DNA from: Saccharothrix espanaensis DSM 44229
Lineage (GTDB): Bacteria > Actinomycetota > Actinomycetes > Mycobacteriales > Pseudonocardiaceae
NCBI RefSeq assembly: GCF_000328705.1
Contig: NC_019673.1
Coordinates: 6,572,001 to 6,636,000, forward strand
Length of the DNA stretch: 64,000 nucleotides
Direction of reading: 5' to 3'
The notes beneath the pieces were generated by a model that saw only the letters and a program-made list of their open reading frames with translations, was not told the DNA's origin and made no database searches. Positions 17,358-25,992 of the stretch are shown piece after piece. Position 1 is the stretch's first letter. Each line of letters opens with the position of its first letter. Both the position numbers and the translations under genes were made by a program.

Positions 17358-18587
17358 ATGTCGAACAATTCCCGGTGTCGAGTGTGCGGCGGAACGGTCC
17401 GCGAGTTCTTCGACTTCGGCCGTCAGCCGCTCTCCGACGCCTTCGCGCCGCCGGACGCGGACTTCACCCAGGAGTTCTTCTTCCGGCTCGCCACCGGGGT
17501 CTGCGAGGGCTGCACGATGGTGCAGCTGATGGAGGAGGTGCCGCGGGACCGGATGTTCCACGAGGACTACCCGTACCACTCCTCCGGTTCCTCGGTCATG
17601 CGCGAGCACTTCGAGCAGTTGGCCAAGCGGTTCCTGGCCACCGAGCTGACCGGCGACGACCCGTTCATCGTCGAGATCGGCTGCAACGACGGCATCATGC
17701 TCAAGGCGGTCGCCGAGGCGGGCGTCCGGCACCTGGGCGTGGAACCGTCCGGTGGCGTGGCCGCGCTCGCGGCGACGAAGGGCATCCAGGTCCGCAACGC
17801 GTTCTTCGAACAGGGCACGGCCGGTGAGATCGTCACCGAGCAGGGCCGGGCCGACGTGATCTACGCGGCCAACACGCTGTGCCACATCCCCTACATGGAG
17901 TCGATCCTCACCGGCGTCACCGCGCTGCTCAAGCCGACCGGGGTGTTCGTCTTCGAGGACCCGTACCTGGGCGACATCGTCGAGCGCACGTCGTTCGACC
18001 AGATCTACGACGAGCACTTCTTCCTCTTCAGCGCCCAGTCGGTGCAGGCGATGGCGAGCCGGTTCGGGCTGGAGCTGGTGGACGTCGAGCGCCTCGCCGT
18101 GCACGGCGGCGAGGTCCGCTACACCCTCGCGCCGGCCGGCCGGCGCACCCCGACCCCGGAGGTCGCCGCGCTGGTGGCCCAGGAGCGGGAGCGCGGGATC
18201 GCGGACCCGGCCACGCTGGAGGCGTTCGGCGCGCGCGTGCTCAAGATCCGCGACGACCTGGTGGCGCTGCTGGAGAAGCTGCGCGCCGAGGGCCGGCGGG
18301 TGGTCGCCTACGGTGCCACCGCGAAGAGCGCGACCGTGACCAACCTGTGCGGGATCGGGCCGGAGCTGGTCGAGTTCGTCTGCGACAGCACGCCGGCCAA
18401 GCAGGGCCGGGTCACCCCGGGCACGCACATCCCGGTGCGCGAGTCCGCGGCGTTCGCCCAGCCGTACCCGGACTACGCGCTGCTGTTCGCCTGGAACCAC
18501 GCCGAGGAGATCATGGCCAAGGAGCAGGAGTTCCGCGACCGCGGCGGCAAGTGGATCTTGTACGTGCCGGACGTGCGCATCGTCTGA
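17358..18587 (+). CDS. NDP-sugar C-3 methyltransferase (EvaC/TylCIII type)
   Basis: 409 residues with the three-part layout of sugar C-methyltransferases: an N-terminal zinc domain (C7, C10, C49, C52), a central SAM domain with EIGCNDG at 106-112, and a C-terminal Rossmann domain (VVAYGATAKSATVTNLCG). The enzyme adds a methyl group at C-3 of a 4-keto-2,6-dideoxysugar, before transamination in the vancosamine route. Start ATG 17358 has AGGAG upstream; the longer frame is less likely. Its pairing with a 3-aminotransferase is what indicates a branched amino sugar. Confidence 0.92.
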   Translation: MSNNSRCRVCGGTVREFFDFGRQPLSDAFAPPDADFTQEFFFRLATGVCEGCTMVQLMEEVPRDRMFHEDYPYHSSGSSVMREHFEQLAKRFLATELTGDDPFIVEIGCNDGIMLKAVAEAGVRHLGVEPSGGVAALAATKGIQVRNAFFEQGTAGEIVTEQGRADVIYAANTLCHIPYMESILTGVTALLKPTGVFVFEDPYLGDIVERTSFDQIYDEHFFLFSAQSVQAMASRFGLELVDVERLAVHGGEVRYTLAPAGRRTPTPEVAALVAQERERGIADPATLEAFGARVLKIRDDLVALLEKLRAEGRRVVAYGATAKSATVTNLCGIGPELVEFVCDSTPAKQGRVTPGTHIPVRESAAFAQPYPDYALLFAWNHAEEIMAKEQEFRDRGGKWILYVPDVRIV

Positions 18588-18775
18588 GCCGCCGACCGGG
18601 CACGCCGCGCCGCCGGTCCGGTCCGCTGGGGCCCGACCGCACCGGGCCGGCAGGAGTCGATCGCCGCTCGGCCCGCCGGGGCCGGGCGGCGAGGCGTGCG
18701 CCGGGACGCCGGCGGGTTCTGCTGGGTGCGCGCGTTCGCGCACCGGGATTCGGTCACGACGGAGGAGGGACCGGG

Positions 18776-19303
18776 ATGGGCGTCGGACGGACGGTGTGGC
18801 TGACCGGGCTGCCGAGCTCGGGCAAGTCGACGATCGCCGCGGCGGTGGCCGGGCGCCTGCGGGCCGACGGGTGGCCGGTGGAGGTGCTCGACGGCGACGA
18901 GATGCGCCGGAGCCTGACCGCCGGCCTCGGTTTCGGCCGCGCGGACCGGGAGGAGAACGTCCGCCGGATCGGCTGGGTCGCGGGTCTGCTGGCCCGCAAC
19001 GGGATCACCGTGCTGGTGCCGGTGATCGCGCCGTACGCCGCCGACCGCGACAAGGTGCGGGCCGCGCACCAGGAGCGCAACGTGCCGTTCAGCGAGGTGT
19101 TCGTCGCCACCCCGGTCGACGTGTGCGCCCGCCGGGACGTGAAAGGGCTCTACGCGAGGCAGCGCGCCGGCGAGCTGACCTCGTTGACCGGGGTGGACGA
19201 CCCGTACGAGCCGCCGGCGCACCCCGACCTGCGCGTGCCGGCGGACACCCAGTCGGTGGCCGAGTCGGTCGAGGCGGTGTACCGGCTGGTCGTCTCGCCC
19301 TGA
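18776..19303 (+). CDS. cysC: Adenylylsulfate (APS) kinase
   Basis: 175 residues, a typical stand-alone CysC; phosphorylates APS to PAPS. The P-loop is GLPSSGKST at residues 11-19; other marks are LDGDEMRRSLTAGLGF, REENVRRIGWVA, PVIAPYAADRD and ARRDVKGLYARQRAGE. Start ATG follows GGAGGAGGGA. It lies 188 bp after the methyltransferase on the same strand and is closed by a strong terminator. No sulfurylase (cysD/cysN) or PAPS reductase is in the window. In a cluster, PAPS could feed a sulfotransferase or, after reduction to sulfite, the cysteate-synthase homologue at 10201. Confidence 0.93.
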   Translation: MGVGRTVWLTGLPSSGKSTIAAAVAGRLRADGWPVEVLDGDEMRRSLTAGLGFGRADREENVRRIGWVAGLLARNGITVLVPVIAPYAADRDKVRAAHQERNVPFSEVFVATPVDVCARRDVKGLYARQRAGELTSLTGVDDPYEPPAHPDLRVPADTQSVAESVEAVYRLVVSP

Positions 19304-19314
19304 TCGCCCACGCC

Positions 19315-19355
19315 CGACGGCCCGTGCCGGGCTTCCCGCCCGGCACGGGCCGTCG
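19315..19355. terminator. Bidirectional terminator between cysC and acylase gene
   Basis: A perfect 18-bp stem (arms 19315-19332 and 19338-19355) with a five-base loop, centred between two converging genes. It marks the apparent right end of the sugar operon. Confidence 0.9.
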
Positions 19356-19357
19356 CG

Positions 19358-21754
19358 CTACTTCGGCAGCAGCACGAAGACCTGCTTGGTGTTCGCCAGC
19401 ACCGCGGCCCGGCTGTAGAGCATCGGGACGTACTTCCCGGTGCGCCAGCGGTCGGCGAGGTCGCGGTAGTGCGGGCTGTTCGGGTCACCGGACTGGCCCG
19501 GCGTGTTGATCACCTGGGAGGCGTCCCAGTTCCCGACGTCGAGCGCCATCCGGAACGACGCCCCGCCCAGGTGCGCGAACTCGCTCCCGAAGTCGAACGA
19601 GACCGACACGTCGACGGTGTTCCACGAGCCGCCCCGGGGGAACGGCCCGACGTTCCACTTCTCCGCAACCTCGGGAGCGACCTGGCCTGCTGCGGGGTGG
19701 TTGAACCTCGTCCGCTGCAAGTTGCCCCACTTCCAGTCGGCGGGTTTGCCGCCCAGCCGGTACTCGACCTCTTCGTAGGCGCTGGAGAGCGTGGCCAGCA
19801 GCAGCCCGTCGCGGACCTCCCGCGCGTCCGGGCCGAACCACCGCTCGGGGTTCTCCAGCGCTTCCAGCAGCACGGTGATGTCGGGCGAGTAGACCAGTTC
19901 CGCCGCGGGCGCGGGCAGCACCAGGGCCACGAACCCGGGGCCGAGGTGGTTGGCCAGCCACACCTCGAACAGCGCCGCGGCGGCCGAGTCCGGGTGCTCG
20001 ACGCCGTCCCAGCCGCGCAGCATCGCCAGCGCGGCCTCGGTGCTCGGCTTGTCGGCCGGCAACCGGCGGATCAGTTCGGCCACCCGCCGGGCGATCACCG
20101 TGAGCTGGTCGTTCTGCAGCGCCGTCACGTCGGCGAGCGAGTGCTTCGGCTTGGCCGAGAGCACCTCCACGATCCGCTGGTACCGCGACGGCTCGGCCCA
20201 CTCGAAGCCCAGCTGCCGGTCCTTCGGGTAGTCCGGCGGCAGGTTGTACTCGTTGGCCGTGGCCACGAAGCCCCGCTCGGGGTTGTGGCTGCGGGGCAGG
20301 TCCGCGCCGGCGTAGAACCCGTTCCACTCGTAGCGCCCGTCCCCCGGCACCGGCAGCAGGCCGTCGAAGCCGACCCGCTTGGGCACCAGGCCGCCGACCA
20401 CCCAGCCGATGTCGCCGCCGGTGTCGGCGTAGACGTGGTTGAGCGGCGGCGCGCCCCAGTGGCCGACCGCCTGCTGGAACTCGGTGAAGTTCTTCGCCCG
20501 CAGGTAGCGCAGGCTGCCGTAGTAGGGCGACATGCCCGGCTCCAGCCACGCGGCGCGCACGGCGTACGCCCGGTGGTGCGCGGCGTCCACCTTGATCACC
20601 GGGCCGTGCCGGGTGAAGGCCAGCTCGACGGCCTGGTCCGCGCCCCCGGCGACCGGGATCTTCTCGGTCACCCTGGTGACGTTCTCCCAGCCGTCGCCGT
20701 AGCGGTACCGGTTGGGGTCGGCCGGGTCGAGCTCGTAGACGTAGAGGTCCTCCTGGTCGGCGGGGAAGACCGTCAGGCCGAAGCCGGCGTTCTGGTTGTG
20801 CCCGATGGAGATGCCGGGCGCGAACGCCTCACCCGCGCCGATGATGTCCAGCCCGGGTGCGTTGAGGTGCGCGACGTAGCGCGACGACGGCACGCCGATG
20901 CCGCGGTGCGGGTCGTTGGCCAGGATCGGCCGGCCGGTGGTGGTGCGCGACGGGCTCAGCGCCCAGTTGTTGCTGCCGCCGGCACCCGGCCGCCGGTCGA
21001 CCGGCACCGCGCGCAGCCGGCCGTCGACGAACTGGACGCCGTCCCGGGCCAGGTTGTAGGTGCTCAGCACGTCCTCGGGCAGGGTGCAGGGGTCGAAGCC
21101 CTCGATCGCCGCCGGCTCGTGCTCGGGTTCGAGCCGGACGCGCACCCGGTCGAGCTTGACGTCCGCGACGCAGGCGAACCGCGCGCGCTCCACCTCGCTG
21201 GGCAGGTTGTAGCTCAGCCCGTGCAGCCGGATGCGGACCACGTCCTCCGGGGTCCAGCGCTTCGGCTTGTAGCCGAGCTGCTCGAACTCCTCGGGCAACG
21301 CCGTCGGGTGGCCGGCCAGCCACTCGACGTAGGCGTTGACGCCGGTGGCGAACGCGGTCGCGGCCTCCTTGGCCTCCGGGCCGTAGCTCGCCCACTCGCG
21401 TTCGATGTCGCCGCGGTGCAGCAGCAGCCGCGACGCCCGGTCCTGCTCGACGTAGTCGGGCCCGAAGACCTCGGCCAGCCGGCCCGTGCCCTTGCGCAGC
21501 CACAGGTCGATCTGGAACAGGCGATCGCGGGCCGCGTTGAACCCCTGGGCCAGGAAAGCGTCCCGCGCCGATTGCGCGTAGATGTGCGGGACGCCCCAGC
21601 GGTCGACCACCAGGTTCACCGGGCCGCGCAGCCCGGGGACCGGTATCACCCCGGCGCGGGCCGAGCCCGAACTCGCCGGGGTGACCACGACCAGACCGAG
21701 CAGGAGACCCAAGACGGCCAGTGTTCGACTGACCACGCGTGTTGTGCGGCGCAT
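19358..21754 (-). CDS. Secreted penicillin acylase family Ntn-hydrolase
   Basis: 798 residues. Cleaves an amide bond in substrates such as beta-lactams, N-acyl homoserine lactones or lipopeptides. An N-terminal signal peptide (positively charged MRRTTRVVSR, then LAVLGLLLGLVVVTPASSG) is followed by the alpha chain, and the self-processing site gives the catalytic serine S261 in GAGGSNNWALSPSR. FNHPAAGQ and the PGQSGDPNSPHY block near the end are also typical. The ATG at 21754 is preferred to an upstream TTG. It faces the cluster across a terminator; it could mature an N-acylated product outside the cell or act independently, for example in quorum quenching. Confidence 0.9.
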   Translation of the reverse strand: MRRTTRVVSRTLAVLGLLLGLVVVTPASSGSARAGVIPVPGLRGPVNLVVDRWGVPHIYAQSARDAFLAQGFNAARDRLFQIDLWLRKGTGRLAEVFGPDYVEQDRASRLLLHRGDIEREWASYGPEAKEAATAFATGVNAYVEWLAGHPTALPEEFEQLGYKPKRWTPEDVVRIRLHGLSYNLPSEVERARFACVADVKLDRVRVRLEPEHEPAAIEGFDPCTLPEDVLSTYNLARDGVQFVDGRLRAVPVDRRPGAGGSNNWALSPSRTTTGRPILANDPHRGIGVPSSRYVAHLNAPGLDIIGAGEAFAPGISIGHNQNAGFGLTVFPADQEDLYVYELDPADPNRYRYGDGWENVTRVTEKIPVAGGADQAVELAFTRHGPVIKVDAAHHRAYAVRAAWLEPGMSPYYGSLRYLRAKNFTEFQQAVGHWGAPPLNHVYADTGGDIGWVVGGLVPKRVGFDGLLPVPGDGRYEWNGFYAGADLPRSHNPERGFVATANEYNLPPDYPKDRQLGFEWAEPSRYQRIVEVLSAKPKHSLADVTALQNDQLTVIARRVAELIRRLPADKPSTEAALAMLRGWDGVEHPDSAAAALFEVWLANHLGPGFVALVLPAPAAELVYSPDITVLLEALENPERWFGPDAREVRDGLLLATLSSAYEEVEYRLGGKPADWKWGNLQRTRFNHPAAGQVAPEVAEKWNVGPFPRGGSWNTVDVSVSFDFGSEFAHLGGASFRMALDVGNWDASQVINTPGQSGDPNSPHYRDLADRWRTGKYVPMLYSRAAVLANTKQVFVLLPK

Positions 21755-21858
21755 CGCGAAAACCCCCAAGTTTCCAGGCGATGTGGAATGACGAATAGTG
21801 GGCCGGCGGTCCGACCGGCGGGCCGCCGACCCGGTGTCAGGTGTTCCCGCCGATCATC

Positions 21859-23118
21859 TCAGCGATTGGCGACCGGGGCATCGGTTTTGCGCCGGCCGTA
21901 CATGACCGCGCGCAGGACGACTTCGGCCGGCCCGCGCCGGCCCGCGCGTTCCAGCGCGTACGCGCCGAATACCGTGACCAGCCAGACAGCGGTCGCGAAC
22001 AACGCCATTGTCGCGCTGGTCAGCTTTTCCCCGAGACCGAGCCCCCAGGCCGCGAGCACCGGCGCGAACAGCACCGAGTGCGCCAGGTAGCAGGACAGCG
22101 AACGCTTGCCCACCGCGGTCACCGCGACGACCGCCGGGTTCCGCTTGGCGCGATCGGACATGCGGTTCGCCAGCAGGGCGAAGATCGCGACGTAGCCCAG
22201 CCCGGCGGCGAGCCCGGTGCCGGTCTGCAACCCGTGCAGCGCGCCGGTGTCGGTGAGCGCGGCCGCGGGCACGTCGAGGTAGCCGAGGTTGCCCAGCGCC
22301 GCCGGCAGCCCGCCGAGCCAGCCGACCGCCACGCCGAGCACCGCGGTCCACCGCAGCAGGGTCAGGTGGCGGTGCGGCTCCTCCAGCACGCGGTGCCGCG
22401 CGGCCAGGAACCCGAGCAGCATCGCCGCGTGACCGGCGAAGGACAGCAGCCCGCCGGCGAAGGTGACGACCGACCACGTGCGCAGCCGGGTCCACATGGA
22501 GGCCAGGTAGTCCGGTTCGCCGGCGGCGTACGCGGCGGTGGTCGACTCGCCGGCGGTGAACTGGTCCGGGCCGAGGTCGCCGCCGGCGATCGCGAGCAGC
22601 GCGGGCACCAGCGAGGTCAGGACCAGCACCGCCACCGCGATCCCGCTCCACACCGCCAGCGCCCGGTTGCCGCGCCGCAGGAACAGCCAGCCGAGCACCA
22701 CGCCGGCCAGCGCGTAGGAACCGAGGATGTCACCGGCCAGCAGCAGGGCGGCGTGCGCGAAGCCGAAGACCAGCAGGCCGACGCTGCGCTTGCTCAGCAG
22801 CACCAGCGCCGCCCGGCCCGGCGTGCCCGCCGCGGACTGGCGCAGGTAGAGCTGCATCATGCCGTAGCCGAAGAGGAATGCGAACAACGGGTAAACGCGC
22901 AGGTCGAGCACGACGATCATGAGGAATTGGACGGCCCGGTCCACCGTCCCGTCCTCGACCGGGTGCCAGCCCGATGGTCCTTGCGGGGCCGCCCAGAGGT
23001 AGAAGACGGTGTTTGATAACACGATCAGCAGCAGCATCAGTCCGCGGGCGAAGTCGGGTGCGAGCGCCCGCTCCTTCTGTTTCACCGCGCCACGTGCCGC
23101 GCGCTCGGGTTTCGCCAT
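21859..23118 (-). CDS. DUF418 family multi-spanning membrane protein
   Basis: 419 residues with about ten hydrophobic helices, beginning ALAPDFARGLMLLLIVLSN, the standard opening of the DUF418/YeiB family. The C-terminal portion has GKRSLSCYLAHSVLF, the conserved domain signature. The biochemical role is not established; related acyltransferase-like membrane proteins are suggested to modify lipids or transport small molecules. It starts with ATG 23118 and runs toward the acylase gene, 104 bp apart, possibly in the same transcript. Confidence 0.85.
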   Translation of the reverse strand: MAKPERAARGAVKQKERALAPDFARGLMLLLIVLSNTVFYLWAAPQGPSGWHPVEDGTVDRAVQFLMIVVLDLRVYPLFAFLFGYGMMQLYLRQSAAGTPGRAALVLLSKRSVGLLVFGFAHAALLLAGDILGSYALAGVVLGWLFLRRGNRALAVWSGIAVAVLVLTSLVPALLAIAGGDLGPDQFTAGESTTAAYAAGEPDYLASMWTRLRTWSVVTFAGGLLSFAGHAAMLLGFLAARHRVLEEPHRHLTLLRWTAVLGVAVGWLGGLPAALGNLGYLDVPAAALTDTGALHGLQTGTGLAAGLGYVAIFALLANRMSDRAKRNPAVVAVTAVGKRSLSCYLAHSVLFAPVLAAWGLGLGEKLTSATMALFATAVWLVTVFGAYALERAGRRGPAEVVLRAVMYGRRKTDAPVANR

Positions 23119-23480
23119 GGGGAAAGGTTAGCGCCAATACCGCCCGGTGCTCCCCGGTTTTACCATCGCGACGCCTTCCGATATGCTCCGCAGCGCACGG
23201 GCCCTGCCTCCGGCGACCATTCCCCGCGTCCGCGAAAGCGGTCGGAGCGGCTAATTCGGCGTACTCGCGGACCATCCTGGGTAGTCGGTCCCGGTGATTC
23301 CGCCGACAATTCCACCGGGGTCGGACCGCGATCTCGAATTCCAGGTCGCCGCGCTGTGCGCACCGACCTCATCACCCCGATCGGCCCATTGTCCGGCCGC
23401 GGCACCGTTGGCGGCGCTGTTGGCGCACCGTCGCGCGGCACCCTCGCACCGGAACGTCCCGCCGGCGGGCAGGCGCGGGG
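23119..23480. other. Intergenic region, no gene seen
   Basis: About 360 bp between the DUF418 start and the sigma-factor stop, both minus-strand genes. Short frames are present but without ribosome sites or usual codon bias. It must hold the promoter of the DUF418 gene and the terminator of the sigma gene; CCCGCCGGCGGG at 23458-23469 is a possible hairpin. Confidence 0.35.
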
Positions 23481-24050
23481 TCAGCCGGCGGTCATGCCCT
23501 CGTGGCCCTGGCCGCGCAGGAGTTCCTCGCGGGCGCGGGCGACGCGGGAGCGGACGGTGCCGATCGGGCAGCCGCAGACCTCGGCGGCTTCGGCGTAGGA
23601 CAGGCCCAGGACCTGGGTGAGCAGGAGCGCTTCACGCCGGTCGGCGGGCAGCGCGGCGAGCATCAGGTTCAACTCGACCACGTCCTCGAAGCCGGCGGCG
23701 CGGCTGGTCGAGCGCTGGGCGTCGGAGGCCTGCTGGACGTCGGCCGACCAGGCGATCACCGGACGTGAGCCGGCGGTGCGGAGGTGGTCCACGACGGTGC
23801 GCCGGGCGATGGACAGCAGCCAGGTGCGGGCCGACGAGCGGCCCTCGAACGCGGGCAGGCTGCGCAGGGCGCGCAGGTAGACCTCCTGGGCCAGGTCGTC
23901 GGCCCGGCCGGGGTCGGTCAGGTGGGCGACCAGCCGCCACACGTCGCGCTGGGTGGCGCGGATGAACCGCTCCAGTGCGGCGCGGTCGCCGGAGCCGGCG
24001 GCCAGGGCCAGACCGGTGACCGCGTCGTCGTCACCGCGTGAGATCGACAC
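23481..24050 (-). CDS. ECF-type RNA polymerase sigma factor
   Basis: 189 residues with only regions 2 and 4, as in ECF sigma factors. Region 2 holds [20 protein letters not shown] and [17 protein letters not shown]; region 4 holds the helix-turn-helix [29 protein letters not shown] 24050 is taken as the start, giving [16 protein letters not shown] before region 2; the ribosome site is weak. It is divergent, with 64 bp between starts, from a zf-HC2 membrane protein that is its probable partner anti-sigma factor. Its regulon is unknown. Confidence 0.9.
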   Translation of the reverse strand: MSISRGDDDAVTGLALAAGSGDRAALERFIRATQRDVWRLVAHLTDPGRADDLAQEVYLRALRSLPAFEGRSSARTWLLSIARRTVVDHLRTAGSRPVIAWSADVQQASDAQRSTSRAAGFEDVVELNLMLAALPADRREALLLTQVLGLSYAEAAEVCGCPIGTVRSRVARAREELLRGQGHEGMTAG

Positions 24051-24079
24051 AGCGCTCAAGGCTAGTGCACCCGGCCCCG

Positions 24080-24108
24080 GGAACTTCCACACCCGCGTGA
24101 CCGACAAT
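24080..24108 (+). promoter_or_regulatory. Candidate promoter of the zf-HC2 gene
   Basis: GGAAC at 24080-24084, a common ECF -35 element, lies 18 bases before GACAAT at 24103-24108, only six bases before the GTG start at 24115. This would give a nearly leaderless mRNA and possible control by the neighbouring sigma factor. The assignment rests on eye inspection only. Confidence 0.35.
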
Positions 24109-24114
24109 AGGGGC

Positions 24115-24882
24115 GTGGACTGCGACACCTGCCGGGAGGCCCTGTCGGCGCGACTGGACGGCGAGCCCGAGCCGGCGCCCGCCGGCGACACCGACGCGCA
24201 CCTGGAGGGGTGCGCCGCGTGCCGCGCCTGGCAGGACGGCGCGGCGGCGTTGACCAGGTCGTTGCGGCTGCGGCCGGCCACCGCGACGCCGGACCTGGTG
24301 GACGCGGTGCTGGCGGCCGCGCCGCCGGTCCCCGCGACCCGGGGCTGGTACCCGCGGGCGGCGCTGGCGGGCGTCGCCGTCGCGCAGATCACCCTCGGCC
24401 TCGGGCAGGTGCTCGGGTCCGGACCGGCGGGTGGTCCGGCGGTGGGCGGTTCGACGGTGGGCGGTTCGGCGGGGCACGGGATCCACGGGGCCACCGGCGG
24501 CCACCTGTTCAACGAGAGCACGGCGTGGAACCTGGCCCTGGGCCTGGGGCTGCTGTGGACGGCGCTGCGACCGCGCGCCACGACCGGGCTGCTGCCGGTG
24601 GTGGCGGGGTTCGTGGTGGTGCTCGGCGCGTTCTCGGTGCAGGACCTGGTGAGCGGGGAGGCGACGGTCCAGCGGGTCACCTCGCACGCGATCCTGGTGC
24701 TGGGCCTGGTGCTGCTCGTGGTGGTGCACCGGGGCCGGCGCGACCCGGACGGCGGCCGCGTCGCCGAGCCGCTGCCGGACACGCCCGATCTCGGGGCGGG
24801 CGTCGCAGACCCGCCGGGGTCGACGCCCCGGGCCCGACCCCGGCCCCGGCTGCGGCCGGTGAGCCGGCGACGAGCCGCCTGA
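24115..24882 (+). CDS. zf-HC2 membrane protein, probable anti-sigma factor
   Basis: 255 residues. The N-terminus has the zinc-finger anti-sigma pattern: CDTCREAL then [11 protein letters not shown] (H-x3-C-x2-C). Four hydrophobic helices follow ([63 protein letters not shown]), so the finger domain faces the cytoplasm. A Gly-rich loop with repeated VGGS units lies between helices one and two, and the C-terminal tail is rich in Pro and Arg. Divergent from the ECF sigma gene. Four helices are more than the usual single helix of anti-sigma factors, so a sensor role for the membrane part is possible. Confidence 0.78.
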   Translation: MDCDTCREALSARLDGEPEPAPAGDTDAHLEGCAACRAWQDGAAALTRSLRLRPATATPDLVDAVLAAAPPVPATRGWYPRAALAGVAVAQITLGLGQVLGSGPAGGPAVGGSTVGGSAGHGIHGATGGHLFNESTAWNLALGLGLLWTALRPRATTGLLPVVAGFVVVLGAFSVQDLVSGEATVQRVTSHAILVLGLVLLVVVHRGRRDPDGGRVAEPLPDTPDLGAGVADPPGSTPRARPRPRLRPVSRRRAA

Positions 24883-25288
24883 CCGGGGCGAGGCCCGGGT
24901 ACCAGGGGCGCGGCCGGCCGAGCACTGGACCACGGACCTCGCCACCGCACTGTCCGGTGTGGACATCTACGTCGACGTCCAGGTCACCACCGCGCGCAAG
25001 GCGGCGCTGCGCAAAGCGATCACGGCCGGCAGCGCGCCCACACCGAGAAGCCCACGGCGGAGACCACGGCCGGCGACGCGGCCTACGGTCTGTTCACACT
25101 GGACAACGGCACGATCGTGCAGTGAACGCCTCCGGGTCGACCGGACCGGGCTGGTGCGGTTCCAGGTCGACGGCACGGCTCGCCGTTCCCGCACGACCTG
25201 CACCCCGGCGCACGCGGTGTCCCGATGGCCGAGGCGGCCCTGCGCTCGTCGGCGGACGGGGTGAGCGTGTGCCTGCGATCACCGGGGG
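24883..25288 (+). pseudogene. Region with a possible frameshifted small coding remnant
   Basis: No intact gene in about 400 bp. From 24959 a plus-strand frame reads [20 protein letters not shown] and then loses sense. In another frame, ahead of the stop at about 25125, the sequence reads TAETTAGDAAYGLFTLDNG and TIVQ. Together they look like one decayed small protein with a frameshift near 25040. I do not recognise the family. It could equally be chance in GC-rich DNA. Confidence 0.25.
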
Positions 25289-25717
25289 TCACGCCCGTTC
25301 GAGCGACCGGCCGTGCACCACGACCGCCCAGATCACCACCACGTTCAGGGCGATCACGATCGTCGACCACACCGGCTGGACACCCACGAAAGCCAACTGC
25401 GCCACGGCGTTCACCGAGGCGAAGAGCACCGTCGCGATCCGCGCCCACGCCGCGCCCGTCCACAGCGCGGGCCCGGTGAGTCCGATCAGGACGCCGAGAA
25501 TCAAGTGGGTCCAGCCCCAGCCGGTCAGGTCGAACACCAGCACGGTGTCGTCGGTCGTCACGTAGTACTGGTCGTTGAACAGCGCCACCAACCCTTCGAT
25601 CACGGTGAACACGCCGATGATCACCATCATGACACCGGCGAACGCGATCCAGCCCGTCCACGCGGCGTCGACCGGTGGGCGGCCGGCACGCTCGGCCTCG
25701 TAGAAGTCGTCGCTCAT
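25289..25717 (-). CDS. DUF7144 family four-helix membrane protein
   Basis: 142 residues; start ATG 25717 with AAGGGAAA upstream, giving MSDDFYEAERAGRPPVDAAW. Four membrane helices follow: IAFAGVMMVIIGVFTVIEGLVAL, WTHLILGVLIGLTGPAL, ARIATVLFASVNAVAQLAFV and STIVIALNVVVIWAVVV. The layout and motifs (GWGWTHLILGV) are typical of this actinobacterial family, whose function is unknown and whose genes often lie near stress proteins. It is divergent from the GH15 gene; the shared upstream region contains direct repeats and CACCCGG-type dyads. Confidence 0.8.
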   Translation of the reverse strand: MSDDFYEAERAGRPPVDAAWTGWIAFAGVMMVIIGVFTVIEGLVALFNDQYYVTTDDTVLVFDLTGWGWTHLILGVLIGLTGPALWTGAAWARIATVLFASVNAVAQLAFVGVQPVWSTIVIALNVVVIWAVVVHGRSLERA

Positions 25718-25780
25718 CTCGGTTTCCCTTCGCCTGCGGTCGTCGGCGACCACCGTGGCACCCGCCGGCGCGGGGGTTCA

Positions 25781-25966
25781 CCACCCGAACCGGGCGAAGG
25801 TGCCGGTATCACCCGCGCCGGACCGCGGGCCGGTCGCAGTCACCCGGCGCGCGTGGCGACCCGGCAGCGCCGCCCAGGAATCACCCCGGCCGGGCACAGC
25901 AGCCCGTCTCATCCGCGCCGGTTGGCGGGCCGGCCGGGGTCACCTGGCGGGCGTGGCGACCCGGCC
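25781..25966. repeat. Two 55-bp direct repeats exactly 100 bp apart, with CACCCGG dyads
   Basis: The segments 25811-25865 and 25911-25965 align without gaps at 46 of 55 positions, ending in the identical GCGTGGCGACCCGGC. A CCACCCGAACCGGGCGAAGG dyad precedes them at 25781-25800. All lie between the divergent DUF7144 and GH15 starts. Similar dyads recur at 28810 and 31036. Confidence 0.65.
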
Positions 25967-25992
25967 GGCCGTGCCGGGTGACGGTGGTCGGC

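Noticed and set aside
19469-22090. 873-residue plus-strand frame opposite the penicillin acylase
   Set aside because: Antisense shadow; the minus-strand protein has a signal peptide and the catalytic GSNNW motif.
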